Notes: a model not told the origin generated them from the letters alone. 64,000 nt of DNA from Chinchilla lanigera (GCF_000276665.1 NW_004955405.1:13873866-13937865); one strand, 5' to 3'; positions 1 to 12,940 are shown, counted from the stretch's first letter. Program-made: numbers and translations.

Positions 1-52
1 AACTTCCCAAAGTGCTAGGCTCACAGGTGTGCAACGCCACACCCAGGTTATA
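1..52 (-). mobile_element. B1-like SINE fragment
   Basis: The sequence reads as the reverse complement of the 5' part of a 7SL-derived SINE (aagtgctaggctcacaggtg, then a cacacccag motif). The copy is cut by the window edge, so its full extent is unknown. Confidence 0.65.
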
Positions 53-120
53 TATATCTATTCTTTAAAAAGTTAAATGTCAAGATCTATTTAGGATTTT
101 AAACTGAATTTTAAAACTTA

Positions 121-525
121 TGTAACTATCGGGGACCGCTGCAGAGAGTCCTCAATATCCTGCAAGGTGTTATGGTGCACAGTGAAAAGAAAGAGCAGGA
201 GATAAAGAGCCATGCAATGAGGATCAGGGATGGCCAGTGTTCACGGGGAACAAACGGCCAACAGGCAGCCAGAACCTCGCTATTTATTGATCACATCTGA
301 ACTGAGGAAAATGGTGAGAGGATTGTGGTCTGATGTGCTAGATAAGTCGCTAGGAAGTCAAGGCTTGTAAAAGAGGAGATAAAGCATTCTTGCAGAAGGA
401 ACAGAACGCTGGATTCAGGTTTTAACGAGTAACCTGTTTGGTAGTCAACTGTGGGAAAGAATTTTCTCTGGAGTCACACAGGCCTCAGCAGAATTTGTCT
501 CATATCTTAGCCTAATAGTTTCACA
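121..525 (-). mobile_element. candidate solo ERV LTR, antisense
   Basis: Read on the minus strand, this 405-bp block starts with tgtgaaac and ends with agttaca, so it has the TG...CA ends of an LTR. A polyadenylation-like aataaa (from tttatt near 282) lies in the middle and a pyrimidine-rich tail follows. It has more CpG and GC than its flanks. I see no matching 4-6 bp flanking duplication and no internal viral sequence, so this is a candidate only. It might belong to an ERVK-type family, but no family can be named from sight. Confidence 0.4.
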
Positions 526-796
526 ATCTGCCTCGCTGGACTCAACTGTGGCTGTAGGCAGCGGGGTAGGGTGAGCCCGTGCTGCATCTGAGCACTGTCA
601 TGAGGCACATACACTGGTCTGGCCTGACTCTTTTATTAAAACTGAAAGTCAGCTTAGGGAAATCACCTCTAGACAGCCTGCACTGCTTATAGCTAAACAA
701 AATCACAGCTGGGCTTGGGAGAGAATCAACATGGTGTTTCTCCACATGTAACAAAAGATTTGATTATTAAATGTAAATAAGATGTGCTAGAGTGCT

Positions 797-1020
797 TTTG
801 TTTCGTTTTGTTTTGTTTCAGTATTAGGTATCACACCTAGGGTTTCACAAATGCTAGGCAAGTGCTTCACCACTGAGCTACACCTCAAAACTTTTTAAAA
901 TTTTCATTTGGAGACAGAATCCCACTATTTTGAGCAGGCTGGCATTAATCTTTCATCCTGTTGCTTCAGACTACTAAATAGTTGAGATTGCAGGCATGTG
1001 CCAACATACCCAGCTTTATT
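797..1020 (-). mobile_element. ID/B1 composite SINE (B4-like), antisense
   Basis: A T-rich stretch (tttgttttgttttg) is followed by a degraded antisense ID unit (caagtgcttcaccactgagc) and then an antisense B1-like unit (gagacagaatcc ... gcaggctggc ... gttgagattgcaggcatg). The order matches dimeric rodent SINEs of the B4 type. The copy is old and diverged. Confidence 0.65.
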
Positions 1021-2890
1021 CTTTTAAATTCTGTATATATTAAGTAACATGTAGTTTTTTCCCTTTTATTTCTGGTGATATTTTATCATCATTAGTGCTA
1101 CCCTTTTTATTGTATGTTACCCCCATGTTTATGCTGATTAAAATGCAAATCATACCTGCTGTTTTATTTTAGTTTTTAGTTGACTTGAAATGATTGCATG
1201 CTTCTGAAAAGTCCCAGTTGGTGAAGTCCCTTCAGGATCTGACTGATCACATTTCTTGCTCATAGTTGGGATTTAAAAGTTAGATGGGAAAAAGCAGTAA
1301 AGATAAAGGCAAAAAATCATATATTGCAATTTTTAGTGTTATCTTAGGAAACTAAAGTGGTGTGTAGGAAATAACAGCCACTATAACACAGGTTGCAAAA
1401 AAGCGAAGTATTCAAGATTGTGATCAGCACATTCAAGTATAATGCTAAGTATGGCCATGATATGAAAAATCTCACTTTTAGGGGCTAATTTCTCTGCCTT
1501 AGAATATACACAGGCATGGAGTTATCTGAACTAGAATCTGTTATAAGTGTAAAGGGAAAAGAATACATCCTCTGGTGTTTTATATATCAGTCTAAATCTA
1601 CAGAAACACTCATATCATCTGAAATAGATGTCAGCCGATTTTAAGTTATGTAAAGAAGCTCACTTTATCTGATCTTGAAGAGAGGAGATTTAAGTTTCCA
1701 TAATTCTTGGTATTCTAAAAGATGTGCTTGTCTCTGGAATAAGAGGTGGAATGGAATTATTATCTAAGGTAGGATCCTGCCTGTAAAATTAGCAGTTCCA
1801 ATTCTCTTGCATTTAGTGTAGAATCTATGGCATAGTTTTCTAGCATAAAGACAGAAGATACTGTTGTACCTATCTTGATATTTAAAATTTTAGTTGTTAT
1901 TGTAGTTGTGAAAGATCAAGAAGATTGGGTTCAAAGAAAATTGTGATAGGATTCTGCAAAGTGGCACTTTTTAGATTCAATAATGCTAGGTCATCTCTTG
2001 TCACTATTCTTTTTTTCTAAAAGTTAAGTGTTGAAACAACTCTAGTTAGAAGAGAATTTCATTACTTACAGTTTTATTGCTTATAAGTAATAGTACCATA
2101 AGAATATACAAATTAGCTCAGCAAATAGAAAGCTACAATTATTTTATGGCTCATTGGAAGATAGACTTATCAAGGAAGATCCCTAGGGATCAGAACGTAC
2201 TCTGGTATTATTTAACATATTCGTTAAGCAGTCAGTGGAAAATGTAAATGAGAACACATACAAATCTGTAATAAAAAATATTAGAAGTGAGAGATAATAA
2301 ATCAACTTGATCAAAAGTACAGACGGATATGGACAGCTGGGGAAATTAGTCAGATGAGAAATAGATGAGATTTAATAAAAAGAATAGTGAGATAATGAAT
2401 GTGAAGAAAAATAATAATACACAGCATAGAAATATAAACTAATAAGAAGATGCATATGAAGTAATTATGGAAAGACTATTTTAGTGTATTTGCTAGCAAA
2501 CTAAAAAGAAAAAAATGCCCTCAAATTCTTGTACTATGACAATGAAAGATAATTGTGTTATATTACCCCTGAGTTGAACAACTGGAAAGAAAAGAAAAAT
2601 TATAATGCCACTTAGCTAGGCAATAACATTTTGTCTATAAGCTTAATGTGTGTTTTATAAAGTTAGACAATTTCAGGACAAAGTAACAGTTGTAATAAAA
2701 GCGGGCAACTTATACTAACAGGGAGACAGTCATTTCAATAATTTTGCTTTAAAAACATTGTATTATCAAATATATACTCTCTTGTAGATTAATCTCAAGC
2801 CTGCCTGCATCAAACTTTTCTACCTAATTACACTCTTGTGATTATAGTTCATATAACAACAGTAAAATCCCCATAGAACAGGTAATATAA
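1021..2890. other. unassigned AT-rich sequence
   Basis: No coding frame, RNA gene or recognisable repeat was seen here. The sequence is AT-rich with short A and T runs. Very old repeats may be present below what can be recognised by eye. Confidence 0.5.
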
Positions 2891-2891
2891 G

Positions 2892-3245
2892 CGGCAACAG
2901 ACATTTATTTCTCACAGTTCTTAAGCCCAAGAGAAGGGTGCCAGCGTGGTTAAATTGTGATGCTAAGGGCACCCTTTTCCTGTAAACCTCTACTTTCTCA
3001 GTGTATATTCACATGCCAGAAAAGGGAGGCGGGAGAGAGGGAGAAGGGAGGTGGGAGCAGGGAGAGAACATATGTGCATATCCACACAGGCTCTGGTGCT
3101 CTAATCTCCAGGAAAATAATCTCAGTGGGATCCATTCGCATCACTCCCATTGTCCCACTGCAGAACTAATTACCAGCCAAGGGCTTCAGCATCAACACTA
3201 GAAGCTTAAGCCTTCCACTCCTTGTGAGTGGACACAAGGTTTCAG
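2892..3245 (-). mobile_element. MLT/MST-like MaLR LTR, antisense
   Basis: The motif acatttatttctcacagttc, then agaagggtgccagcg, then ctctaatctcc and gaactaattacc, follows the antisense order of mammalian MLT1/MST MaLR LTRs. The middle holds a purine-rich stretch (gggaggcgggagagaggg). MaLR LTRs are non-coding and non-autonomous. Two open frames of 66-70 codons inside are shadows. Confidence 0.55.
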
Positions 3246-3984
3246 ACCATAATATCCCAGCATCATTCATTGTTCTCTTCTTTCCTTTCTTTCTTTATTT
3301 CTAGAAACTATTGTCCTGAGTTTCTTTCATGTTCTTTTAGATTTTTTGTTTTGTGTTACTATTCTTTCTGTCCTAGATAGAGTAGCTGTTCAACATCATC
3401 ACCAATGGTAATGAATTTAAAAACCTCCAGGAAGTCAGATTTACTTCATGTCTTATTTTATATGCTTTCAGATAGAGCGTTGGGCACTTGCTTCCTCTGT
3501 CATTTCTTCAGAAAGGAGAAAGCACTTCAGTATTCATTGTAGCTTCTTCACTTTTATAAACGATGTTTCTTTCTGCACTGCTTTCTGCAGTATTCCCAGC
3601 TGTAGTTACTAATTCTTAAAGACTCTTCCGGGTGATTCTCTGAATCAGTAATTGTGACCTTGAGGCTGTACTGATGGATCACTTCTTATGTGTTCTGATT
3701 CCATGACTATGTTGAAAAGTACCTCCTCTTTGTTCTGAGAGATTCATTCATCCCAAGGATCTTTGCTTCTCTTCCCCAGGGGAGCCACTTCATGGATGTG
3801 CACTCTCTGGGCATGGAGGACAAGAAACATATGCCCAGTAATACGCTTATGATATTTCACATAGGAAAAGAATGAACAAGGTCAGGTAAAGCATATAAAT
3901 CAAGGGGCAACCTCAGTCAAATAATTTCCAGATATGGACTGTATGGTTTACACATTATTTTTGATAAATCATATAGTTAGACAT
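3246..3984. other. unassigned sequence
   Basis: No feature was recognised. The stretch 3600-3850 is slightly richer in G+C, but no open frame, SINE or LTR signature was found. Confidence 0.4.
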
Positions 3985-3993
3985 TGTATTTAA

Positions 3994-4076
3994 TTCTTTT
4001 TTTGGTACTGGGAATCAAGCTCAGGACCTTGTGCTTGCCAGGCAGGCCCTGTTCCATTGAACTATATCCTCAGCCC
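3994..4076 (-). mobile_element. ID SINE, antisense, with target-site duplication
   Basis: A poly(T) run is followed by ggtactgggaatcaagctca and gtgcttgccaggcagg, the reverse complement of an ID SINE, ending in cagccc. The 9-bp sequence tgtatttaa lies on both sides (3985-3993 and 4077-4085), as expected for L1-mediated retroposition. Several CpG sites are lost, so this copy is older than those at 8.4 and 62.6 kb. Confidence 0.85.
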
Positions 4077-4085
4077 TGTATTTAA

Positions 4086-7000
4086 ATTTTTGCCTGAGAA
4101 TAGAACCAGTTTTAGGGGCTTATGTACACTTTTGACTAAATATATATTTATACTAATAAATCTCGGTTTGAGGACTAATCAGGATTATCTCAGTGAGAAA
4201 TACTATCCTATAAAACAGCCCATATGTATTATCCCAGCTTATAAAGGAGGTAGGTAAGGCTCAAGGATTCCCAAATTGTGAGTAGGAGAGGTAAGGTTAG
4301 AATACGTACCTATTACAATTCAAAGAAGCCCAAGATCTTAAAAAATTATCTCTACATAATAGAAAAGTATTCCAGACAGCAAAAATATTCATCTCTAAGT
4401 GTATTCATGAAGCAAAAGGCATGGAGGTAAATGTGACTCTTGCCAGCCCTCATAGTCCACACTGATCAGCTATGAAACAAAACCCTGGCACCTAGACTTT
4501 TGACAGTGCGGGAGACTCTTCTGCTCCTGGGGTTCACAGGCATACACTGAAGACCTTGATAAAGTTATTTGGGAAAGTCAGTACATTGCTGACTCTGCCC
4601 TGGAAGCACACATTCAGGAAGACATGCAATAAATTATGGATTGTTGAAAGGTTCAGTGTAATACAATGAAATGACAATCATCCTGAAAACCAAGGTCTTG
4701 CTGGGCAGATCCTGTTCTGGGCAGCAACTCTCCTGACCCACAAGGTTCAGAGCTGTCATTATGCTATGTTACCATCATAGCTCACCCCACGTCTTCAACA
4801 TGCTGTGTTACATTTATACACCAGCTCCCTACTGAAGAAGGGGCGAACATCGCCAATAATAAAAGAGCAGATAGCACTAGATAATATGAAAGGAAAGTAA
4901 CTTCATGAACCCATGTGCAACTGGATAAACCCATGAGAAAATAAAAACGAAAAAGAACCAAGAGGAAGAGCAAGTTAATCTTCAATTTTGAGTTCAAATA
5001 TATATCATAATAATTTTCTAATGGCCCTCCTGGTGAGACTATAGGCACTAACATTAGTAAAACAATGTTTATTAATTTATTATGTGACGCTAATTTAATC
5101 ATGTGATAACGCTTCTGCTTTACCCTGTGGTTTGTGGTTCTATTAGGCTTCTCTTCTTGTAATTATTAGTACCAGTTATTATAAAATAGATACACCATAT
5201 TAACTAATATACTTCATAATGCACTTTACTTGTGGGGATGAGAAGCCTAATTCAGACTAATTTAAGCAAAACTGCAGTACTTTGTATGACAGAGAAGTCT
5301 CAGAGTAGAAACCATATCATGAGTACTATGGTATGTGTGTTCTAACGAGATACTCAAGAATATTTCCCTGAAGGCAACTCTTCACCATTAATTTGGTTTT
5401 GTCATCAGTGACTTTATTTTTAGGCATCCACCTTCAACCATAATTACTGGGAAGTGACAACTAGTGATACTAAGATGACACTGGATCAATTTAAACATCT
5501 TTTTGAGACAAAAAAATATTTTTCCATACAGCTCTGATAAAATTAATATTAAAGATTTCAATGGGGCAGTGCATTTAATGAAAAGACTACATTGCCCTGA
5601 GAGGGTCATATTAGTCATAGGTATGGTTAATGCTTAAACTCGAGCCTGTCTACCTCAAAGTATATGGATTAACATTGAGGAAACAGTCACTACTCTAAAA
5701 ATTCAAGGTGATTTTACCAGATAAATGGTTTATAGGTAGGCAAAACAGTAAGTCCTCTGTATAAACGGTAACCACAGGAAGAAACAAATATTAACACCAA
5801 CTTTAAGAATAATAAGGTATGTATGTAGAACCCCTTGAATTGCCTCTTTGTTCAATTTTAGACAGAATTTATTGGCAAGCACTTTGCTAATGTTGTCTTC
5901 AATTAACAAAATGGAGTTCAAATTATCAAGATCCTGGACTAAAATGCATCAATTGGCATTACAGCCATGCTTACCAAACCAGCTCTCTAATGAAGCCAGT
6001 ATATTTTCCAGCCAAATGAAGACTAGACCACAGAAACAGAGCCTGTAGAAAAGTGAAAGAGTAGCTGATTACTCAGAATAAACAGAAATAGCAGCATGCA
6101 GCTGGCAGGGAGGAATCAGAGATGCACGGATACAATTTTGAGAAAAAAAATGTCTCCATAGAATTATCTTACTATGACTAATATAGAAGAGGTAGAGCTT
6201 CAAGTGAAAAGGCATTGCAGAAAAGTAGAAATTGCACAACTGAAACAGAAGGGCAGTTTCCAATAACCATCTGCCTCAGAACATGTACTGGTCTTTTCAG
6301 CCTCATCCTCCACTATCAGATGTTAAAGCAGGGTAATTTTGTATAACTTGCAGGTGTAAGAAGGGATGAAAAGAAAGAATTGAGATGTTATGTACATTTA
6401 CCAATTCTCCACAAGGAATGTAATCATTATGCAACACAAACATGTGCTAATAAAAACTAAAAACTGAAAAAACACAAAACTATTGGTAGCTCAAGGAGTA
6501 ATCTATGCGGAAAAGTACTTTGTGGATTTATGCAATGTGGTGTCTCTCAAAAACAACCAACTAAATCACCAAGACTAGCAAAATTTCATGTTCAAACCTC
6601 AACAATCAAAGTAGAGTTCTTATAATTAAGTCCAACTTAAACTTTAAAATACAAGCACAAAATTTAGACTGCTTGAAGCCAGAAAAATTGAAAATCTGCA
6701 TACTTTTAGTCGTATAAATTCTATTTGCAAGTTCTTGTATTTGTTTGTTGTATATGGTATTTTCTCATTGCAGTTTACCTAAGTAGTATATGGACATGTG
6801 TATGTGTCTACCTGTATTTGTGTAGAATACTGTCTTGGCTGGTGAAGGTGCAATTCAGAGATTTAGAAGCATGGTACCAAAGAATAATTTTACAATCTAG
6901 CTTAAATCTATTAAGAGAAAAAAGACTAAGCACATGCACTGTCATTTAGCAGGTTCAGCTACCTTACTTGTGAATCCAGCATAATCTTTTAAAAATGGTC

Positions 7001-8332
7001 AGAAGCAAAATACTGTCACAGACTGTAAATGGTTGCTCATATTAATTTAGCTAAGTACTTGTAATCTGTCCAAGTACTACTTAATAGAATATAACTGCAA
7101 AATAGTATGATTCTTCCAGAGTTTGGAGGACTGCCATGTGTCTAAGTCAGATTTAGCAATCAGGAGTGTAAAAGAGGAAATCATTAAACCATAGATTCTT
7201 TTCAAATACATGCAAATTTAGTCTTTTCCAAATTGAGAAATATTTGAAATCATTACAAAACTATACTTCTCCTCATATTTCTTTGTCTTAGTTAGCTATA
7301 AAGCATAGTAAGAAAAAAAGAAAAAAATATTGATCTGAATGGCAAAAATCTTGGATTTTTAAGAATTGTTTTGTTAAGAGTAAGATTTTTCTAGAATCTC
7401 CAAAATTAGTTTGAATCCTAAGAGCCAACTTTTTAAAGAATGAAAAATAAGGCTTATGTTATAAAATAAAGAAAGAAGGCAGCATGATGATCTTCCTTTT
7501 GCAATCCAACAGAAGATAAACATTCATTTGGGGCACAAGTCCATGAAACAACATCCCCAATAATCACCTGAAGAACTGTTAGAAATCCAAATTTTCAAGT
7601 TTCACTTAGGATATACCAAGTCAGAAATATGGAGGTGTGACTCCACATGTCATGACTCAAGAAACTCTATAGGTTTATGTGATAAATGGCAATACATGAT
7701 AAACACTACCTTAGATTTTAGAAGATTTGATAGCAATGGTTTAAAAATAGTTATTTGAAAAAGAGTCACTATACTTGCACATCTGGAAGACACAACCCTA
7801 AGGCACCCAGAGTGCTGAATGCAAACACCCCGAGAAGAGTCTTTGGGGATTGTCTTTTTCCCTTTCAAGCGTGGAGCACAGGATGAAAAGAAATCTTTGC
7901 CTGTGTTCTCTATGGCATGTAAATGAAGCTGGCAGCAGCTTCACAATTCTGGGTAGTACAGAAAAAGTAGAAGAGGGTTTTTGAGTACCTGCAAATAGGA
8001 ACAGAAATATTGAAAGGTTGTAAAGCTCAGAGGAGAAAGAGCGAGTCTGAGGGTCTTTGTGATCAGAGACTGGCAGAATGTGTGCATAGTTGAGCACCAA
8101 GTACAGACAGCCCTCCTTTCCCTTACGGCAAGATAATCCATAGCGTTCTACATCTGCTTCGAAATGTAGATCACCTGGGAAGAAGGGTCTGGAGAGAGGA
8201 GATTCTCATAGTGACTGGGTTACTTTAAACTAGTAATATTTCCAAAATGAAGTCTTATGAGTTTTCCTCTTTTATAAAAGTAATGGAAGCTATATATTTG
8301 ATCCCAGTCTATATTATTCTTTTCAGATGTGG
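4086..8332. other. unassigned AT-rich sequence, 4.2 kb
   Basis: No SINE, L1 body or coding region was recognised. The open frames present (the longest is 106 codons on the minus strand at 4782-5102) have AT-driven residue composition and no recognisable domain. They are most likely chance frames. Confidence 0.5.
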
Positions 8333-8349
8333 CACCATCAAATTATGTG

Positions 8350-8473
8350 TTGTTTTGTTTTTTTGTTTTTTTGTTTTTGTTTTGTTTTTGTTTTTCTCCG
8401 GTACCGGGAACCGAACTCACGACCTTGCGCTTGCCAGGCAGGCGCTTTTGCCGCTGAGCTAAATCCTCAGCCC
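8350..8473 (-). mobile_element. young ID SINE, antisense, 17-bp TSD
   Basis: A T-rich tail (tttttgtttttttg) leads into ccggtaccgggaaccgaac, gcgcttgccaggcaggcgc and gccgctgagctaaatcc, close to the youngest ID form in this window. The 17-bp sequence caccatcaaattatgtg flanks it exactly (8333-8349 and 8474-8490). The perfect duplication and intact CpGs indicate a recent insertion. The sense strand carries box A-like tagctcagcggc and box B-like agttcggttcc pol III motifs. Confidence 0.95.
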
Positions 8474-8599
8474 CACCATCAAATTATGTGAAAGATTTTA
8501 ATAACAAAAAGGTTCTCATGATTATAATGTTTTTAACTTGAAACATACATCACTTAGGCAGCTTGCCACAACTGTGAGACATATTTAAAAGGGGGAAAT

Positions 8600-8900
8600 T
8601 TCTTCTCTTTCAAAGTTTAAGAATTTTCCATACGATGTCTCTTGGTCCTGTTGCTTTGGGCATGTGGCAGCACAGTACATCATAGCAGGACTGCATGCCA
8701 GAGAGGGACTGTTCACTTCGTTGCTTCCAGGAAACAAAAAGACTAAGCTAGGAAAGGCCGGCATCCCAATATTCCCTTCCAGGGCTTGCTCCCGATCACC
8801 CACCAGGCCCCACTCCTAGAGGTTCAACAGCCTCTTAATAACATCACTGGCTGGGGATCTATTGTTTATCACATGGGCTTCGGGGGATATTTCATATGTA
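8600..8900 (-). mobile_element. MaLR-like LTR, antisense
   Basis: The order of motifs (gggcatgtggcagcacagta, then cttccaggaaac, then ccaggccccactcctag, then cacatgggcttcggggg) matches, by memory, a dispersed mammalian LTR read antisense. It is richer in G+C than its flanks. The exact family and both edges are uncertain. Confidence 0.45.
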
Positions 8901-9330
8901 AACTACAAAAATGTAGCCACACATTAATTTTAGCAATGCCACTAACTGACATTCAAGTAGTGAAAATAGTGTTTCAAGCATTATACTATGTGTTCTGCAC
9001 TCTTTATGTTGCATAGATAAGAAAGCTATGCAGCAGGGCTTAGAGTAGCAGAAGACAGAAACAAATAACTGTAAGTACCAGAGATCGCACCAGAGCAAAA
9101 TGCAAGCCCAAAGGTTTGATGTTAAACCCAAGATCCTAAACCCTAGATAATGTCAAGGTTTCAACCATCAATACACAGAGAATGTAAGTAGTATGGGTTA
9201 AATACTAAACGAAGTATCTGGTCCACTTTATACATAGTAGGAAGTAAATTATGTTTGCTAATTAGATAAATACCAATCAACTTATATTACCACCCTCTGA
9301 CTTAGAGGACCTTTACATAAACACCTCATC
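8901..9330. other. unassigned sequence
   Basis: No gene or clear repeat was recognised. A short phrase near 9225 (tacatagtaggaagtaaat) hints at more L2 material continuous with the next element. Confidence 0.35.
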
Positions 9331-9334
9331 TAAA

Positions 9335-9545
9335 TAACATCACCTTTTATCCTGTATGTCTCCTTAACACAATTTACACGCTCCCTTAACCGTTATTTAT
9401 TACCACATGGCATGTAGTCACAGGCAAATTCACTCGTTATTTCTTTCTCACTCTTGTGTAATTTTCCTGAGAGCTTGGTTTGACTCTTTATTATCCTTAG
9501 TGCCTGGCTTCTAATGATGATTCACTAAAAATCTCTTCAATGAAA
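9335..9545 (+). mobile_element. L2 LINE 3' end
   Basis: The phrases ctgagagcttggtttgactc and ccttagtgcctggcttctaa, followed by gattcactaaaaatctc, follow the 3' end of the ancient L2 LINE. The copy is strongly decayed and carries no open frame. Confidence 0.5.
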
Positions 9546-9549
9546 TACT

Positions 9550-10485
9550 TCTAAGTAAGCAATATTCTTACAATTTGCAGGGATGTAAATATTTTAAAAT
9601 GAATATTCACCTTTACCTAATCCATTTCTTATCTGCTACACAGACATTGAATGCTAACAAAACATTGAACAGTATTATCTGGAGATATTTTTAAATGTTT
9701 GCCAAAGTACTAATATATGTAGATTTTAACTCAGTTGAATAGTTACTCTACCCTGTGTGTTTTTTTACATTTTCAAGGATGAATTAATAAATCACTTTAG
9801 TGTAAATTTGCAGAGTGACAGCTGCTTGAATTTCTAGAGAAGAGCAAGAAATACAAGATGGAGAAGATGAACAAAGAGATCAAGTTAAAAGGAGCGTGGG
9901 GGCCTATGTCAAAACATCACCTTGTCTTTCAAAGATTAATGTTACTCTCTTTTCAGACAGGTAACCCTATCAGGCACTGAGTGACTATCAAATCACCTAG
10001 TGGCCCCTATACTAGCTGCCTATCATGGTTAACCCAGCACAGCACAGCAAGTTGCCAGGCAGGGAGCCAACTGTAACAGAAATACAACTTTGAACAACAG
10101 TACAAAATGAAGGGTTTTAGGATTGCAATCTCACAATCCAGTAATTTCCAGGACCCTTTTATCTCAGCAAGCTGGGAAGAATTTTCGTTCTAATTTGTTT
10201 TCACCTAGGAAAAATATCTTGTTGGCACCAGGAGTTCTCAAAAGTGTCTACTAAATCCTTGTCGGCTTTGGCGCATTTTCAGTGATGTGCTGTACAGTAT
10301 ATTAGAAGTTAGGCTACAAGAAACCACCCTGTGACCACTGAAATCTCTTTGTTAATGACCCAACTACAATGTAAAGACCCAGTGATCCCCTTGGGGTAAT
10401 TTAATTTTTCAGTCCTAAGAGTGAATGCAGCAGCCACTTGAGTCTCCATCTCACTCACTCAGCTTACAGAAAACAGCAATTTTAG
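9550..10485. other. unassigned sequence
   Basis: No supported feature. The sequence is near average in composition and has no long open frame or recognised repeat. Confidence 0.4.
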
Positions 10486-10490
10486 TGGAC

Positions 10491-10573
10491 CTCCTTCCCT
10501 CCCTCCTTTCCTTCCTTCCTTCCTTCCTTCCTTCCTTCCTTCCTTCCTTCCTTCCTTCCTTCCTTCCTTCCTT
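10491..10573. repeat. (CCTT)n microsatellite
   Basis: About 80 bp of pyrimidine-only sequence, almost pure CCTT units after an imperfect ccctccc start. The serine/phenylalanine/leucine-rich frame on plus and the lysine/glutamate/glycine-rich frame on minus are shadows of this repeat. The length is probably polymorphic. Confidence 0.97.
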
Positions 10574-11359
10574 TTTCCTTTTACCCTTTCATCATTCATG
10601 TTGTTGTTGTTGCCATTTTGTTGTCCATTGCTAATCAGGCAGGTGATTTCATTCATGTGTTAATTGTTTTCTTTCATCATACCTTTTGGGGGCTTTTTAT
10701 GAGCTTTGTCTTATTTTTTGGATACCATCAAATAAGCCAGAAAATGGAGAGAATGGGAAAAAAATACAATATTTTGTCAGCTCTGTTTATCTTAGCATCA
10801 GAAATACTAACAATTAATAGAATGACTTTTGAATCTCTAAACAGATTTAAAGTGAGTGGTAAGACTTGTGCTTACCCTAAAATGTACTTGTTTACTTGCA
10901 TTCTCATATTGCGTATATGCAGGATTCCATTTTCACTGCAGGAAGGAAATTTTCATTACTTGATTCATGAATATAGAGAACTACAAAAAGAAATGAACAT
11001 CAGAGAAAGCAATGGGAAACTCGTGGCTATTTCCACAACAGGACACGAAGCAGACCAGAGATTTAGAGAAACATAGACAAAGGTGAAAGATTTGCCACTT
11101 CCTCAGTGTCTTGTCATATTGGGGAAAAAAATAAAACTTTTTTTTTCAAAATAAGGGTATTCTCATTTTGTGTTAATAGCTATGCTACACTAGTCGAATT
11201 GAATTCCTCAAGCCCTTGCTCTCCCTGTTGGTACTCTGTGCCCTGCAGGGTGTAGAAAAGGAATTTATATGATGTGGAGCTTCAAGGAGGAGTTTTGAAA
11301 AACAATCAGGATCTGTGACAAAAAGAAAGAAAGGTGGAATATCTGAAATTGTGACAATG
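10574..11359. other. unassigned; one 152-codon open frame without a recognisable product
   Basis: An open frame on plus at 10618-11076 is the longest uninterrupted frame here apart from repeats. I see no domain, signal peptide or splice context, and the residue make-up (I, F, K, S-rich) is what AT-rich DNA gives. I do not call it a gene. Confidence 0.35.
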
Positions 11360-11481
11360 GAATATTTTAAATATGGCTCCTGTATAGACAAGATAGCATG
11401 CCTATATCTTGTACTCTGATTAACTACTACAAAGACAACAAGATTCGATGTATCAACTATTGTAACTGTCCTACTAACTTG
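11360..11481 (+). mobile_element. L1 3' UTR fragment
   Basis: The phrases gtactctgattaactactac and tcaactattgtaactgtc resemble the end of the L1 3' UTR seen better at 36305-36420 in this window (gagtaactactttaaag, actaactattgttactc). It is short, 5'-truncated and without coding sequence. Confidence 0.5.
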
Positions 11482-11516
11482 TTTTTTTTTTTTTTTTTTT
11501 CCTACTAACTTGTTTT
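11470..11516. repeat. poly(T) run framed by a 16-bp direct repeat
   Basis: The sequence cctactaacttgtttt occurs at 11470-11485 and again, exactly, at 11501-11516. Only T residues lie between, for a total T run of 19. The pattern looks like a target-site duplication around an insertion made only of a poly(A) tail (minus-strand sense). A local duplication with T expansion would look the same. Confidence 0.85.
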
Positions 11517-12940
11517 AAAACCCAGTTCCAGTGTTGGTTTATCTTTTTTCTTTTTAAAATAAAAAATAATAAATACATAAATGAAACATAGTTTCAAATT
11601 AGGAAAAATATTTCCTCTAAAGAAAAGAAATGAAGCTATCCTAAATACTACATTCTCACTTCCCTGTGACCATTTAAAAATCTTCAATTCTGACTTATGA
11701 TTAAGAAAAAAACTACATCTTTTCAAATCGTTTATATAATAAAAATAAGAGTGACAAGGGGATACAATCAATTTACATTATATCCAAAGTAACTCAGTTT
11801 TGATGAATGATTTTATGCAAATGAACAGATAGTCTAGTATTTCATATAATGTAATCAATGGGTTAGAGTGTTGCTTTGTTAATGAACCTGCCTGGCCAGA
11901 TTATTCCAGTGTAAAGAAGCTTTTTATGATAACCCAAAGTAGAGAAAGCATCATTCCTGGATCTAAGGAAGGACTAAATCCCCCAATACAGTATCAGATG
12001 ACCGTTAGAAAGATAAAAGCGCATTATTAGTCAGCACACCTATGTGATTATCCCCACATAGTAAAGTCTTATTTTTATGCAAAAATGAGTTGCATTTTAG
12101 CAAAGCACCGTTGCATGGAAAATGTATTAAAAGAGCTCCTTGATACATGCTTAATATTTTGGATTGCTGAGGAGTTTGGAGCACATTATTCTGCATGCAG
12201 ATGTGCTACAGATCATTAAAGATCAAGAGCTTTCAGATTGTAAAGTCAACAGGCTGATACAAAAACTAAAAGAGAAAAGGAACCTTTTATTCACAATAGG
12301 AGCTTTGAGGAGCAGAAATAAAAATGGTATTCTAAGCATCACTACACCCAGCCCAACATTTTGATTAGCACTTTGAGTCACAAAAAGCAATAATGGACTC
12401 TATAGGTTAAAATTAGTGTTTATGAAATGATTTATAATGTTTTTTGAGACCATGATGTTGTATAAGAATGCTGAGGTCAGCATCTGAGACAATTGGAAAA
12501 TAGGTACTGAAAATAAGTAAAAAGTGTGTAGTTGCTGACTGAACAATCTGCTCTCTGCAAAAGAATGGAAAATTGTGGCATTTATTGAAAATACTACTCA
12601 CCAGATTTTGACAGATATTTTTGAAAAGAATGTATCAAGTGTAACAAGGTAATATTTTAATTTTAAAGATATTCTGTATATTTTTATTTTAGGTGATGTG
12701 ACTCACATTTTGAAATGCCTGAGATAAGCATTTATGATCTAAACATCACAAACTTTGAATAATCAAACTTATTGTAGGTTTAATACACTGTTAATCACAT
12801 TTAATAAGGATCACAAAATGTTTTGCATATACTTATGTTCTCTTCAGTAGTAAGAGGAATACCCATGACTAGAAAGCTGTACACTTCCAATTAAAGGATG
12901 CAATAAAAGACAACTGGAAGAGATGTAGTATGAATTTACA
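11517..12940. other. unassigned AT-rich sequence
   Basis: No supported gene or repeat. The open frames are short and AT-driven. Confidence 0.45.

Noticed and set aside
10618..11076. 152-codon plus open frame
   Set aside because: AT-driven composition, no domain, no splice or promoter context. Kept only as a remark.
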